From NCBI GenBank assembly GCA_049650345.1, contig JBARZY010000124.1:1-64000 (forward strand): a DNA stretch of 64,000 bases, read 5' to 3'. Made by a program: the position numbers and the translations under genes. The stretch is from Glaciecola sp049650345. Its GTDB lineage: Bacteria; Pseudomonadota; Gammaproteobacteria; Enterobacterales; Alteromonadaceae. The notes below the pieces were generated by a model. That model saw only the letters and a program-made list of their open reading frames with translations. It did not search any database and was not told the origin of the DNA. Shown here one piece after another: positions 54,601 through 63,117 of this stretch (position 1 is its first letter; each line of letters starts with the position of its first letter).

Positions 54601-55425
54601 TTTTAACCGCGCGCTTATTTCTGGCACAACTTGGTCGTAGTGCAAAAAATCGTATCGAGGATGAATGGCTGATAGCTTAACTGAAATGCCGGGGCTGGTT
54701 CGTGGCCCTTTGTTTTTTGCGGCAATACCAATCACTTTTATGGCGTCTTCATAGGCTTTGTAGTAACGGTCAGCATCGTCTTGGGTACGCGCGCCCTCGC
54801 CAAGCATATCGTATGAATAAACGTAGCCAATTTTTTCTTTTTCTTCGGCACGTTCAACTGCATCCTTTATGGTTTCGCCCATAACAAACTGCTTGCCCAT
54901 GATTTTCATAGCAATGTTCATGGCCTTTCGAATAACAGGCTCACCCATGCGTCCTAAGGTCTTTTTAAGCAAACCAAATTGTGCTTTTTTACGTTCGTTA
55001 GCATAGTTGACCATGTTACCCGTAAACATAAGGCCCCAGGCCGACGCATTAACAAATAACGAATCACTATTACCAAGATGGCTTGACCATTGACCTTTTG
55101 ACAATTTATCGCGAATCAGCTCATCTTGCGTGCCTTTGTCGGGCACCCTAAGCAGCGCCTCTGCTAAACACATCAATACAATGCCTTCTTCGGTAGACAA
55201 GGAATATTCGTTTAACAGCGCATCAACGCCACCGTGGCCCTCTTGTTCGTCTCTTATTCTGAGCACCATATTACGGGCACGTTCCCAAGCGCGGCTTCGT
55301 GCACGCATGCTCACTTCGGCCTCTGGTAAAATGTGTTCTATCGCTTGGGACTCACTTATGCGGTAAAACTCTCGAATTTTTTGGCGGATACTATCATCAG
55401 CACTTAAATCTCTTTTCGTCAACAT
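51622..55425 (-). CDS. putA: Bifunctional proline dehydrogenase / P5C dehydrogenase PutA
   Basis: A 1267-residue enzyme oxidising proline to glutamate in two steps. The proline dehydrogenase barrel (about 60-480) has GYVYSYDMLGEGARTQDDAD and SVKLSAIHPRYDF, with FAD-binding features downstream. The P5C dehydrogenase domain has EPRGVILCISPWNFPLAIF, NAD-binding GNTVMAKPAEQTSL, catalytic Glu in AETGGQNC and catalytic Cys in QSAGQRCSALR. A further C-terminal domain follows (about 1050 on). The start MLTKRDLSADDSIRQKIREF lacks the ribbon-helix-helix repressor segment that E. coli PutA has before this point. So it is a non-repressor PutA. No putP lies next to it. Confidence 0.96.
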   Translation of the reverse strand: MLTKRDLSADDSIRQKIREFYRISESQAIEHILPEAEVSMRARSRAWERARNMVLRIRDEQEGHGGVDALLNEYSLSTEEGIVLMCLAEALLRVPDKGTQDELIRDKLSKGQWSSHLGNSDSLFVNASAWGLMFTGNMVNYANERKKAQFGLLKKTLGRMGEPVIRKAMNIAMKIMGKQFVMGETIKDAVERAEEKEKIGYVYSYDMLGEGARTQDDADRYYKAYEDAIKVIGIAAKNKGPRTSPGISVKLSAIHPRYDFLHYDQVVPEISARLKALCIQAKQYNIGLTVDAEESERLDISLDIIEQVFSDPDLGDWNGFGLAVQAYQKRAIFVIEWLRELTLRVNKKMMLRLVKGAYWDTEIKHSQQGGFEYFPVFTRKASTDVSYHACANRLLAYRDTIYPQFATHNAYTASVILELAGDDKEGFEFQCLHGMGDTLYDQIVKQDKIQCRVYAPVGRHEDLLAYLVRRLLENGANSSFVNAIVDDSKAVEELLTDPVEHTQRLAKRVNTQIVMPLNLYGESRANSKGIDLYDINRVSDLSSGISRWFAMQQMALNEVTHDNADHTVRNPADSSEIIGYHTFDTPDSMLKKLDNVDKGFSTWSQTPVEQRAQILMHTADIIERHMDELLGLCIKEAGKITQDSIDEVREAVDFCRYYAVEAQKLSSDKRLEPRGVILCISPWNFPLAIFIGQVAAALVTGNTVMAKPAEQTSLIAIRAIELMHAVGLPKDAVELVLAKGPDVGDTLLPDERIQGVMFTGSTQTGTLISQELAKRNGSQVPLIAETGGQNCMIVDSTALPEQVVDDVVQSGFQSAGQRCSALRVLFVQDVVADTIIDMLVGAMQSLRIGNPQWLSTDIGPVIDTKALGVLTEHDKFMQSHGKLLYKCEVAEETNGTFFAPRLYEIDSLDVLEKEVFGPCVHVIRFKGKDIDNVINSINKTGYGLTMGIHTRIEERAFELAKLSQAGNVYINRNMIGAIVGVQPFGGRGLSGTGPKAGGPNYLPRLMVEKVTPDMTQVNDEFAEDEALISDDASYAHVSQLMQSASSVVGEWRLTSLTSRLSCVRQLLAKIATVDIVDELADDLNSTLASARSQLLAIEKRLKKPQVLPGPTGESNTLHLEPRGTLVTFADKEVTFEYWTLSMVSALATGNTVVSVVSDLFFDEAQAFREKFESTGAPKGVFQVARLKHLEALLEHKDIAGMVVDSNTSRTASIVQKMAARQGAILPVITAEYNDNMIQRLLTEKTISIDTTASGGNTSLMTLEEDDD

Positions 55426-55665
55426 TACACAATAACCCTTATCGATTAGCAGGTTTTATACCTATTAATTCGCAGTAAAAAATGGCGCAAAACGAGCATA
55501 TTGTCGTGGAACAAATAATGCGCTTTGCAATATGGCGTACATTAGTATTTATGGCACTACTTTGCCAGCGAAGTCGTAAAAAACTTAGTCTTATTTTGGC
55601 AAGTTATGGCAACTAAGGTGTAAGTTGATTACACTAATACCAAGCTCATAAATAGGATATTGAAT

Positions 55666-57414
55666 ATGAAACGGATAAGCCCTGCAAAAATACGCCTAAA
55701 TTCTACAGAAACGGGAAAAATATCCCTGTGGATACTGATACCCGTTGGCATTGTTGCGTTGCTTGTTGTGGTGTATTTATTGTTCGCTAATATGCTATTA
55801 AAAAGCGCCGCGGAACAAGTCATTGGACAAGCCAATGGTGCCGAAGCCAACATTGAAGACTTTGATCATTCGTTATTTCCATTTGGAGTGACCCTTAGCG
55901 GAATTCAAATTACTGATAACGCCGCTCCTAGCCGCAACAAAGTAGCAATAGATACCTTATCGGGCAATGTTGAATTAATGCCATTGCTGTCAAATAAAGT
56001 CATTATCGATAACTTAATTGCCTCAAATATTGAGTTTGGTACTAGGCGTCAACAGCCTGGTGAAGTGTATGCCCCCGTTGACTCAGCAAGCTCATTTGCA
56101 TTTCCTACGCTTGAAGACTTACCCAGTGTAGATGACGTGCTAGACAATACGCCGCTAAAAACCACCGAAGCGGTTGCTCAGGCGCAGTCGGTATATGAAA
56201 AATATAATACACCGCTTAGCAACCAATATGACGCACTGCCATCAAAAGACAAAATCAGCGCATACAAACAACGGATCAAAACGCTCAGCGAAACCGACTA
56301 CAAAAACCCCGTCGCCATTACCCAAGCACTTGAAGAGTTTAAGAACTTAAAGGCTGAAATTAAACGCGAAAAAGAAAAAGTAAGCGAATTTGTAGACCTT
56401 GCCAAACAGGCAAAACAAGACATTAGCGGCAGCGTTGAAGCACTTAAAACCGCACCTCAACAAGACTACGATTTACTAAAAGGTTTAGTTGCAGGTGACC
56501 AAGCAGCTATTTCACAAGTGACACAGCATCTATTTGGCGAGCACGCTAAGTTGTATACCCAAGCCTTGGTAGCTGTGGCCGACATGCTTAAAAATTCTGG
56601 CCAACAAGCTGATGATGAGCAAGTGGAAACCGCTACCGACAGCTACCCAGAATACCCAAATTTGTGGATTAAGAACGCCGATATCAGCATAAAGTGGTTG
56701 AATGAATCGCTTAGCAGCTCGTGGTCTAACATTACCGAATCACATCAAAAAGTAGGTAGCCCAACAACATTTTTGATTGACTCTAAACAAGCCAAAAATT
56801 GGCAAGCATTTATGTTAGATGGCAGCATTGAAATTATCAATGGCGAAGTTAATTCCTTGCAGTCTTGGGACATACAGCAAGCGAATCTTGAAAACTTACC
56901 GTTAGTGCCTGAATCTGCTCAACAAAAACTCACTGCCATGCTAAACAGTGGCATGCTTAATAGTACTGGCAAGCTCAACATCATATCAAATCAACTCAGT
57001 GGTCAGTCTGTTTTCGATCTCAATGAATTAAAACTGAATGCTAATGGTAGCAACGATTTAACCAATGCCATTGCAGATATTTTAGAGCAGCAGCAAACAC
57101 TGTCGTTAGCAGGATTGTTTTCAGGTAGCTTAAGCCAACCCAGTGTAGAAATAAGCTCCGACTTAGACGCTAATTTATTAAGCTCCCTTGGCGCAGGTAT
57201 GAGTAATAACCCTAAACTTGCAGAGCTCAAGCAAAAATTAAACGCAAAAGCGGCTGATCAGCTAGGCACATCCGCTGAGCAACTCGATGTAATTGGCAAT
57301 CTACTGGATGCAGCCCAAGGCGACACCAGCGCGCTTGAAAGTTTGCTAAATGCCAAAATGGCAGATAAAAAAGACGATTTACTTAACAAGTTGAAAGGCA
57401 AGTTTTTTAACTAG
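55666..57414 (+). CDS. TIGR03545 family membrane-anchored protein
   Basis: About 582 residues. A single N-terminal transmembrane helix (about 20-45, WILIPVGIVALLVVVYLLFA) is followed by a beta-rich stretch (about 60-140, HSLFPFGVTLSGIQITDN) and long helical segments. This layout, including an AsmA-like beginning, matches TIGR03545. Function unknown; members are found in Alteromonadales and Vibrio near metabolic genes. The ATG at 55666 has AGGA upstream and is preferred to a TTG at 55660. It sits alone between putA and ftsB. Confidence 0.85.
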   Translation: MKRISPAKIRLNSTETGKISLWILIPVGIVALLVVVYLLFANMLLKSAAEQVIGQANGAEANIEDFDHSLFPFGVTLSGIQITDNAAPSRNKVAIDTLSGNVELMPLLSNKVIIDNLIASNIEFGTRRQQPGEVYAPVDSASSFAFPTLEDLPSVDDVLDNTPLKTTEAVAQAQSVYEKYNTPLSNQYDALPSKDKISAYKQRIKTLSETDYKNPVAITQALEEFKNLKAEIKREKEKVSEFVDLAKQAKQDISGSVEALKTAPQQDYDLLKGLVAGDQAAISQVTQHLFGEHAKLYTQALVAVADMLKNSGQQADDEQVETATDSYPEYPNLWIKNADISIKWLNESLSSSWSNITESHQKVGSPTTFLIDSKQAKNWQAFMLDGSIEIINGEVNSLQSWDIQQANLENLPLVPESAQQKLTAMLNSGMLNSTGKLNIISNQLSGQSVFDLNELKLNANGSNDLTNAIADILEQQQTLSLAGLFSGSLSQPSVEISSDLDANLLSSLGAGMSNNPKLAELKQKLNAKAADQLGTSAEQLDVIGNLLDAAQGDTSALESLLNAKMADKKDDLLNKLKGKFFN

Positions 57415-57499
57415 CAAGCAGTAAAAGCCAGGCGCATATATTGACAAAAAAATGTGCTAACATGCCAACATGTAACTGCGAAAATTTTTGAGGACCGGT

Positions 57500-57781
57500 A
57501 TGAAAAATAAATGGATAGCATTACTTCTCATATTGTTGTTTGCAGCGCTGCAATACAGATTATGGTTTGGTAAAAATAGTATTGCCGATTATAAAAATAT
57601 GCAGGCGCAAATAGACGTCCTTGAACAACAAAATGCCAATTTACGGCAACGCAACAAGCTACTTAAAGCAGACATTGATGATTTACAAATTGGTATTGAG
57701 TCGATGGAAGAACGCGCTCGTAACGAGCTTGGTTTAATCAAAGAAGGCGAGACCTTTTACCGAATATTACCAAAGCAATAG
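57500..57781 (+). CDS. ftsB: Cell division protein FtsB
   Basis: A 93-residue bitopic protein of the divisome FtsQLB complex. It starts MKNKWIALLLILLFAALQYR, has one transmembrane helix (about 4-22), then a leucine-zipper coiled coil (about 25-75: LEQQNANLRQRNKLLKADID) and ends with MEERARNELGLIKEGETFYR, the FtsB signature. GAGGA precedes ATG 57500; the longer reading is rejected. First gene of the ftsB-ispD-ispF-truD-surE-pcm-nlpD-rpoS series. Confidence 0.96.
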   Translation: MKNKWIALLLILLFAALQYRLWFGKNSIADYKNMQAQIDVLEQQNANLRQRNKLLKADIDDLQIGIESMEERARNELGLIKEGETFYRILPKQ

Positions 57782-57803
57782 TACTAAACATTAAGCGAAT
57801 ACA

Positions 57804-58595
57804 TTGAACAACACCTCTACCTTTCCCGTTGTTATACCGGCGGCAGGCATTGGCACAAGAATGGGTGCCAGTACCGCCAAGCAATACTTACGCATTAACA
57901 ACAAAACGATTATTGAGCACACTATAGATGTGTTCTTAGCGCACCCTCAAATTGGCGACATAATCGTGGTATTACACCCAAACGATTCACAATTCGAGCA
58001 CTTACCGCTTGCCAATACTTCGCTGCATAGCAAGCCTATATACACGGTAGTTGGCGACAGTGAGAGAGTCGACTCGGTTATGGCTGGCCTACATTTTGTG
58101 GCCCAGCAAATTAAAGCCAGTTGGGTATTGGTGCACGATGCAGCAAGGCCGTGTTTACAACAAAACGACCTTTCTGCACTAATTGCTCAAAGCACCTGTT
58201 CCGAGGGCGGAATTTTAGCCATACCGGTAGCTGATACCATTAAACAACAACAAGCAGTAAGTGCGCAAAACAGTCATCAGCCGAATACTATCGATAAAAC
58301 TGTTAATCGAGAATTATTATGGCAGGCACAGACACCACAAATGTTTCCAACTAAGGCGCTTATAAATGCGATTAAACAAGGTAAGCGCGACAATGTTGTG
58401 ATAACCGACGAAGCCTCAGCTATGGAGCATTGCCAGCACACGGTTAACTTGGTAGAAGGTCAATCGAGCAATATTAAAATAACCCGTCCAGCTGACCTCG
58501 CTCTGGCGGCGCATTACCTACAAAACAAGCTCACAGCTAACTCTGAAAACAATGTGGAAGGCAGTGATCACAACCAGCAACAGGACACCTTATGA
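57804..58595 (+). CDS. ispD: 2-C-methyl-D-erythritol 4-phosphate cytidylyltransferase IspD
   Basis: A 263-residue enzyme of the MEP isoprenoid pathway that makes CDP-methylerythritol. The CTP-binding motif PAAGIGTRMG is present, then GDSERVDSVMAGLHFV, VLVHDAARPC and a TDEASAMEHCQHTVNLV region. The start is TTG at 57804, because no ATG precedes the PAAG motif by the right distance. An insertion of polar residues occurs around 160-175 and a longer tail at the end. The stop overlaps ispF by 4 bp (ATGA). Confidence 0.95.
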   Translation: MNNTSTFPVVIPAAGIGTRMGASTAKQYLRINNKTIIEHTIDVFLAHPQIGDIIVVLHPNDSQFEHLPLANTSLHSKPIYTVVGDSERVDSVMAGLHFVAQQIKASWVLVHDAARPCLQQNDLSALIAQSTCSEGGILAIPVADTIKQQQAVSAQNSHQPNTIDKTVNRELLWQAQTPQMFPTKALINAIKQGKRDNVVITDEASAMEHCQHTVNLVEGQSSNIKITRPADLALAAHYLQNKLTANSENNVEGSDHNQQQDTL

Positions 58596-59074
58596 TTAGA
58601 ATTGGGCATGGGTATGATGTACACAAATTTGGTGGTGAAGGCCCAATTGTGCTGTGCGCAGAAAAAATAGATTATGAATTTGGATTACTTGCACACTCTG
58701 ATGGCGACGTAGCGCTTCACGCATTATGCGATGCTTTATTAGGTGCATTGGCCTTAGGTGATATAGGAAAACACTTTCCCGACACCAGCGCTGAGTATGA
58801 AAATGCGTGTTCATTGCAATTATTAAAGCATGTATATGCGCTTATTAATAAACAAGAATACGAACTCGTTAACGCGGATATCACCATAGCTGCACAAGCA
58901 CCAAAATTAGCCCCCCACATTATTAACATGCGTGAAAATATTGCTAAAGCATTACACACCGATATAGCGAATATTAGCGTAAAAGCCACCACTACCGAAA
59001 AACTCGGCTTTGTGGGGCGCAAAGAAGGGATTGAAACTCATGCAGTGGTATTGGTGCAAAAATGCTCAATTTAA
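58592..59074 (+). CDS. ispF: 2-C-methyl-D-erythritol 2,4-cyclodiphosphate synthase IspF
   Basis: A 160-residue homotrimeric enzyme of the MEP pathway. The zinc site uses the Asp and His of GHGYDVHKF and a His in ALLAHSDGDVALHAL/LLAHSDGDV region. The TTTEKLGFVGRKEGIE block near the end is diagnostic. It overlaps ispD by 4 bp upstream and the truD start by 13 bp downstream, so the three genes are translationally linked. Confidence 0.97.
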   Translation: MIRIGHGYDVHKFGGEGPIVLCAEKIDYEFGLLAHSDGDVALHALCDALLGALALGDIGKHFPDTSAEYENACSLQLLKHVYALINKQEYELVNADITIAAQAPKLAPHIINMRENIAKALHTDIANISVKATTTEKLGFVGRKEGIETHAVVLVQKCSI

Positions 59075-60168
59075 CGGTTAATAACTGGCATTATTTGCAT
59101 GGCGGCCCACTTTTTGATGCCACCATTAAACAAAGCTTAGTTGACTTTAAAGTCACTGAAACCCTTAGTTTTGAGCCATCTGGTAGTGGTGAGCATCAGT
59201 TTTTGTATATTGAAAAAGCAGGGCAAAATACCGCCTTCGTTGCCGAAGAATTAGCAAAATTTGCCAAGTTACCGCTTCGCGCCGTAAGCTACGCGGGAAG
59301 AAAAGACAAATACGCAACCACCTATCAATGGTTTGGCATTTACTTTGGCGGCAAACAACAAAAATCGCGCAAATCACCGGTAGTAAAGCCAAGCGACATA
59401 AACTGGAACGATTTTTCACTGCCTGGTGTGCGTATTTTACAGTACACTCAAAATGACCGTAAATTACGCACAGGTTCGATAAAACATAACGCATTTGACA
59501 TTGTATTGCGCAATATTGACTCGATTAATACCACGCAATTACATGCGCGTTTATCACAAATACGTAATATGGGTGTGCCAAACTATTTTGGTAATCAACG
59601 CTTTGGCGAAATCATTAAATCCGATGGCAGTGTCCAACTGGGTGGTAATTTGCAGTTAGCCGAAAAACTTGTAAACGGCGAAGCAATCCGCAATCGGAAC
59701 AAAAATTCGATGGCCATTTCAGCTTTGCGCAGTTGGTTGTTTAACCAGTTTGTTAGCCACCGCTTGCAGCAAACTGACTTTTTACATGTGCTTGATGGTG
59801 ACGCTCTATCGTTAAGTGGGTCAAATAGTTTCTTTATTGCCAATAACACTAGTGACGAGCACGAGCGCTTAATAAGTAAAGATATCAACCTAACTGCGCC
59901 TATGTGGGGCAAGGGTCAATTAGATACCAAAGCGCAAGCCCTAGCGTTTGAACAACAACTGGCAAGTCAGTATCAACCAGTTTGCACAACACTCGAAGCA
60001 TTATCTCTTGAGCAGCAACGACGCAATATTTTGTTATACCCACAAGATTTGCAAGCTGAGGTCAGCGAACATGAAGTTTGCTTGCGCTTTAGTTTGCCCA
60101 GCGGTTGTTTTGCTACATCGGTGTTGCGCGAAATAGCCCAAGTAAATATTGGCCGACACGCAGAATAA
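59062..60168 (+). CDS. truD: tRNA pseudouridine(13) synthase TruD
   Basis: A 368-residue pseudouridine synthase that modifies U13 of tRNA-Glu. The catalytic aspartate is in SYAGRKDKYATTYQWFG (motif II), with FKVTETLSFEPSGSGEH (motif I) and RNMGVPNYFGNQRFG (motif III region) further on. It begins inside the ispF end (13-bp overlap). Length fits E. coli TruD (349) with modest extension. The C-terminal end overlaps only slightly with the start region of surE. Confidence 0.96.
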   Translation: MLNLTVNNWHYLHGGPLFDATIKQSLVDFKVTETLSFEPSGSGEHQFLYIEKAGQNTAFVAEELAKFAKLPLRAVSYAGRKDKYATTYQWFGIYFGGKQQKSRKSPVVKPSDINWNDFSLPGVRILQYTQNDRKLRTGSIKHNAFDIVLRNIDSINTTQLHARLSQIRNMGVPNYFGNQRFGEIIKSDGSVQLGGNLQLAEKLVNGEAIRNRNKNSMAISALRSWLFNQFVSHRLQQTDFLHVLDGDALSLSGSNSFFIANNTSDEHERLISKDINLTAPMWGKGQLDTKAQALAFEQQLASQYQPVCTTLEALSLEQQRRNILLYPQDLQAEVSEHEVCLRFSLPSGCFATSVLREIAQVNIGRHAE

Positions 60169-60178
60169 AGGAGTAACG

Positions 60179-60922
60179 ATGCGTATATTATTAAGTAACG
60201 ATGACGGTGTTTTTGCTAAAGGCATTGAGGTCATGTACCAGTATTTAAGCCAAACTCATGACGTAACCGTCATTGCACCTGATCGCAATTGCAGTGGTAT
60301 GAGTAACGCTCTATCGTTGCATCAACCCTTGCGCATACAGCAAACTGAGCAAGGATTTTATTCCGTCAATGGCACACCTTCTGATTGCGTGCAATTGGGT
60401 GTTAATAGTGGCTTATTTGAAGAACCCGAATTAGTCGTATCGGGTATTAATCATGGGCCTAATCTTGGCGATGATACCATATATTCTGGTACAGTAGCGG
60501 CGGCGTTAGAGGGGCGTCATTTAGGACACCCAGCGCTTGCGGTATCATTGTGCGGTAAGGTAGACCAACACTTTGAAACGGCGGCGCAGTTAACGTGCAA
60601 TATTATTGAACAATTATCTTCACACCCTTTAAAAAGCAATCAAATTCTGAATATAAACGTGCCAAACGTAACACTTGATAAAATTAAAGGCATAAGCGCT
60701 ACACGATGTGGTAAGCGACACCGCGCAGAAACTATGGTAAAAAGTACCGACCCGTTTGGAAACGACATCTTTTGGTATGGCAAATTAGGCAGTGAACTTG
60801 ACGCCACAAAAGGAACAGATTTCTATGCTGTTGCCAACGATTATTGTTCGGTTACACCGCTATCAACCGACATGACCGTTCACCAACAAATACTCGCCAT
60901 GCAATCATGGCTTGAACAATAA
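60179..60922 (+). CDS. surE: 5'/3'-nucleotidase SurE
   Basis: A 247-residue metal-dependent nucleotidase. MRILLSNDDGVFAKGI opens it, with the adjacent Asp-Asp metal ligands at residues 8-9. VSGINHGPNLGDDTIYSGTV and GTPSDCVQLG are further SurE signatures. An AAAGGAG site precedes ATG 60179, so an upstream in-frame reading from 60149 is rejected. SurE hydrolyses nucleoside 5'- and 3'-monophosphates and helps stationary-phase survival together with pcm, next in the operon. Confidence 0.97.
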   Translation: MRILLSNDDGVFAKGIEVMYQYLSQTHDVTVIAPDRNCSGMSNALSLHQPLRIQQTEQGFYSVNGTPSDCVQLGVNSGLFEEPELVVSGINHGPNLGDDTIYSGTVAAALEGRHLGHPALAVSLCGKVDQHFETAAQLTCNIIEQLSSHPLKSNQILNINVPNVTLDKIKGISATRCGKRHRAETMVKSTDPFGNDIFWYGKLGSELDATKGTDFYAVANDYCSVTPLSTDMTVHQQILAMQSWLEQ

Positions 60923-60936
60923 CCATCAAGCAGTAG

Positions 60937-61611
60937 ATGAACACACATATGGCTAGCACAATACAAATGAGCTCTAGAACCGCATCGCGAAGAGGCCTTG
61001 GCCTAGCACAAGTTTTAAGAAATGAAGGCATTACAAACGAGCTCGTATTAGACACAATCGCAAGCTTGCCTCGCGAGCTATTTTTACCTGATGCCCTTAA
61101 ACACAAAGCTTACGAAAATAACGCCCTACCGATTGGCCAAGGACAAACCATTTCACAGCCTTACACCGTTGCTAAAATGACAGAATTGTTATTAGCACAC
61201 ACCGGCCGTGATGCAAGTATACTCGAAATAGGCACGGGCTCAGGTTATCAAACAGCAGTGCTGGCCACTATCTTTGACCAAGTGTACAGCGTTGAGCGCA
61301 TCAAAGCTTTGCAGTTTCAAGCCAAACGCAAACTTAACCAATTAGACTTACATAACGTAAAAATGAAGCACGGTGATGGCTGGCAAGGCTGGCAAAGTAA
61401 AGGGCCGTTTGATGCTATTATCGTCACTGCTGCTGCAAGCGAGCTTCCACAAGCGTTAGTGGCACAACTTAAAGCAGAGGGGCGCTTGGTGATCCCCATC
61501 GGTAACGCCGAGCAACAACTGGTTAGTATTGATAAAGACAACGGTAAGCTTATTCAAAATATCGTTGAAGGCGCGAAATTTGTGCCGCTAGTAGCAGGGG
61601 CACTGTTATGA
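60937..61611 (+). CDS. pcm: Protein-L-isoaspartate O-methyltransferase Pcm
   Basis: A 224-residue SAM-dependent enzyme that repairs isoaspartyl residues in damaged proteins. Motifs: NALPIGQGQTISQPYTVAKM, SAM-binding EIGTGSGYQTAVLA, MKHGDGWQGW and FDAIIVTAAASELPQ. The start could be ATG 60937 or ATG 60949. It ends with a 4-bp overlap (ATGA) with the next gene. Position after surE is standard. Confidence 0.97.
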   Translation: MNTHMASTIQMSSRTASRRGLGLAQVLRNEGITNELVLDTIASLPRELFLPDALKHKAYENNALPIGQGQTISQPYTVAKMTELLLAHTGRDASILEIGTGSGYQTAVLATIFDQVYSVERIKALQFQAKRKLNQLDLHNVKMKHGDGWQGWQSKGPFDAIIVTAAASELPQALVAQLKAEGRLVIPIGNAEQQLVSIDKDNGKLIQNIVEGAKFVPLVAGALL

Positions 61612-62186
61612 AAATATTCACCCCTTTGTATGATGCGTGTCTAACGTGGGCAAGGCATAAGCACGCTGAAAAATATTTGGCAGGGCTAAGCTGCGCAGAA
61701 AGTACATTTTTTCCTATTCCACCCGATGTCATGCTAGCACCTATGGTGTTAAGTCAAACTGATAAAGCATGGCGCTTTGCTCTAGTTACTACCATAGCTT
61801 CAGTAATTGGCGGCGTGTTTGGCTATGCTTTGGGATTCTTTGCGTTTGAATCATTTATACAGCCACTGATTGAACAATGGGGCTATACAGAAAAACTGGT
61901 ATTAGCAGAAACCTGGTTTGCGCAATACGGTGTATGGGTAGTGTTTCTAGCTGGGTTTTCACCCATACCTTATAAGGTATTTACCATTAGCGCAGGCGCG
62001 CTGGCCATGGCATTTTGGCCATTTATTATTGCCTCCGCAATTGGTAGAGGCTTGCGTTTCTTTTTGGTTGCAGCTTTTATGAAGTATGGCGGTCCGCCTA
62101 TGGAGGCGAAGCTAAAAGACTACATAGAATATCTAGGCTGGGCTGTAGTGGTTATTGCTGTTGTGTTATTTTTGATATATCGATAG
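61608..62186 (+). CDS. yqaA: DedA-like/SNARE-associated membrane protein YqaA
   Basis: A 192-residue inner-membrane protein of the YqaA family (SNARE-associated Golgi/DedA relatives). Several hydrophobic segments (about 60-85, 105-125, 130-155, 172-190) and the GFSPIPYKVFTISAGALAM signature with a family-typical glycine-rich turn are visible. Members of the wider family take part in lipid flipping or envelope homeostasis; this subgroup is uncharacterised. Tight 4-bp overlap with pcm and 12 bp to nlpD indicate the same transcription unit. Confidence 0.92.
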   Translation: MKIFTPLYDACLTWARHKHAEKYLAGLSCAESTFFPIPPDVMLAPMVLSQTDKAWRFALVTTIASVIGGVFGYALGFFAFESFIQPLIEQWGYTEKLVLAETWFAQYGVWVVFLAGFSPIPYKVFTISAGALAMAFWPFIIASAIGRGLRFFLVAAFMKYGGPPMEAKLKDYIEYLGWAVVVIAVVLFLIYR

Positions 62187-62197
62187 CTAAAGCAGTA

Positions 62198-63064
62198 GTG
62201 TTAAATACCGTGCGCTTGCCAATAAATACACGCAAACAATATTACAGCATGTCACTTATGCTTTTGTTATTAATGGGCATAACTGCATGCAGTAATCGCA
62301 GCGGACCAGCTCCCGTACTTAGTTTGTCAACAAAAGCTGCGACAGTACAAAACTTAACAGTAATTGAAGGTGATGAGCATACGGTTCAAGGTGGCGATAC
62401 CTTATTCTCGATTGCTTTCTACAGTGGCAATGATTATCAAGACATTGCCAAATACAATGGCTTGCGCCCCCCGTATACAATCAAAGTGGGCCAAACGATA
62501 CGCTTAGTCCCCCATGCCAATGTTACCTCCAATCCACCTAAAGTTGACCTAGCGCAAACAGAACAAAAAACCAACAAAATAAACATTGACCAGAATAAAC
62601 AGCAAGAGTATGGTAGCAAAAACCCCATAAATCATCGAAAAAACAAAACCCAAAAAGGGATAGCTTCGAATAATACTTACAATAAAGCCAATGTAAGCAA
62701 TTGGATATGGCCTGCGCAGGGCCTGCACACTGTTGCCACGGTAGGCAGTGATGGCAGCAAGCGCGGGCTTGACATCAAAGGTCAAAGAGGTGCCAGCATA
62801 GTAGCAAGTGCAGCAGGGAAAGTCGTTTATGCGGGCAACGCTTTAAAAGGTTATGGCAATCTGATTATTGTAAAGCACAACGATCAATATTTAAGTGCTT
62901 ATGCGCACAACCAAACAATACTAGTGAGCGAACGAACGTATGTTAAGCAGGGACAAAAAATTGCCACAATGGGTAATACAGGATCGAGTGAAGTTATGCT
63001 TCATTTCGAGATCCGCAAAAAAGGGAAATCTGTCGACCCTTCCCTATATTTGCCTGCACACTAG
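62198..63064 (+). CDS. nlpD: NlpD/LytM-domain lipoprotein activator of amidase
   Basis: A 288-residue outer-membrane lipoprotein activating the cell-wall amidase AmiC during division. The lipobox is GITACS. A LysM domain (about 60-105: HTVQGGDTLFSIAFYSGNDY, KVGQTIRLVP) is followed by a polar linker and a C-terminal LytM (M23) domain (about 185-285: RGLDIKGQRGASIVASAAGK, HFEIRKKGKSVDPSLYLP). In LytM activators the metal site is degenerate; here RGLDI replaces the catalytic HxxxD site, as in E. coli NlpD. The start is GTG at 62198; an ATG at 62249 is the alternative. The rpoS promoter is known to lie within nlpD. Confidence 0.95.
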   Translation: MLNTVRLPINTRKQYYSMSLMLLLLMGITACSNRSGPAPVLSLSTKAATVQNLTVIEGDEHTVQGGDTLFSIAFYSGNDYQDIAKYNGLRPPYTIKVGQTIRLVPHANVTSNPPKVDLAQTEQKTNKINIDQNKQQEYGSKNPINHRKNKTQKGIASNNTYNKANVSNWIWPAQGLHTVATVGSDGSKRGLDIKGQRGASIVASAAGKVVYAGNALKGYGNLIIVKHNDQYLSAYAHNQTILVSERTYVKQGQKIATMGNTGSSEVMLHFEIRKKGKSVDPSLYLPAH

Positions 63065-63117
63065 TACTCCCGTACCACGCACTTTGCAATGTAGTGCGCT
63101 TTTATGGGGCGCTAAAC

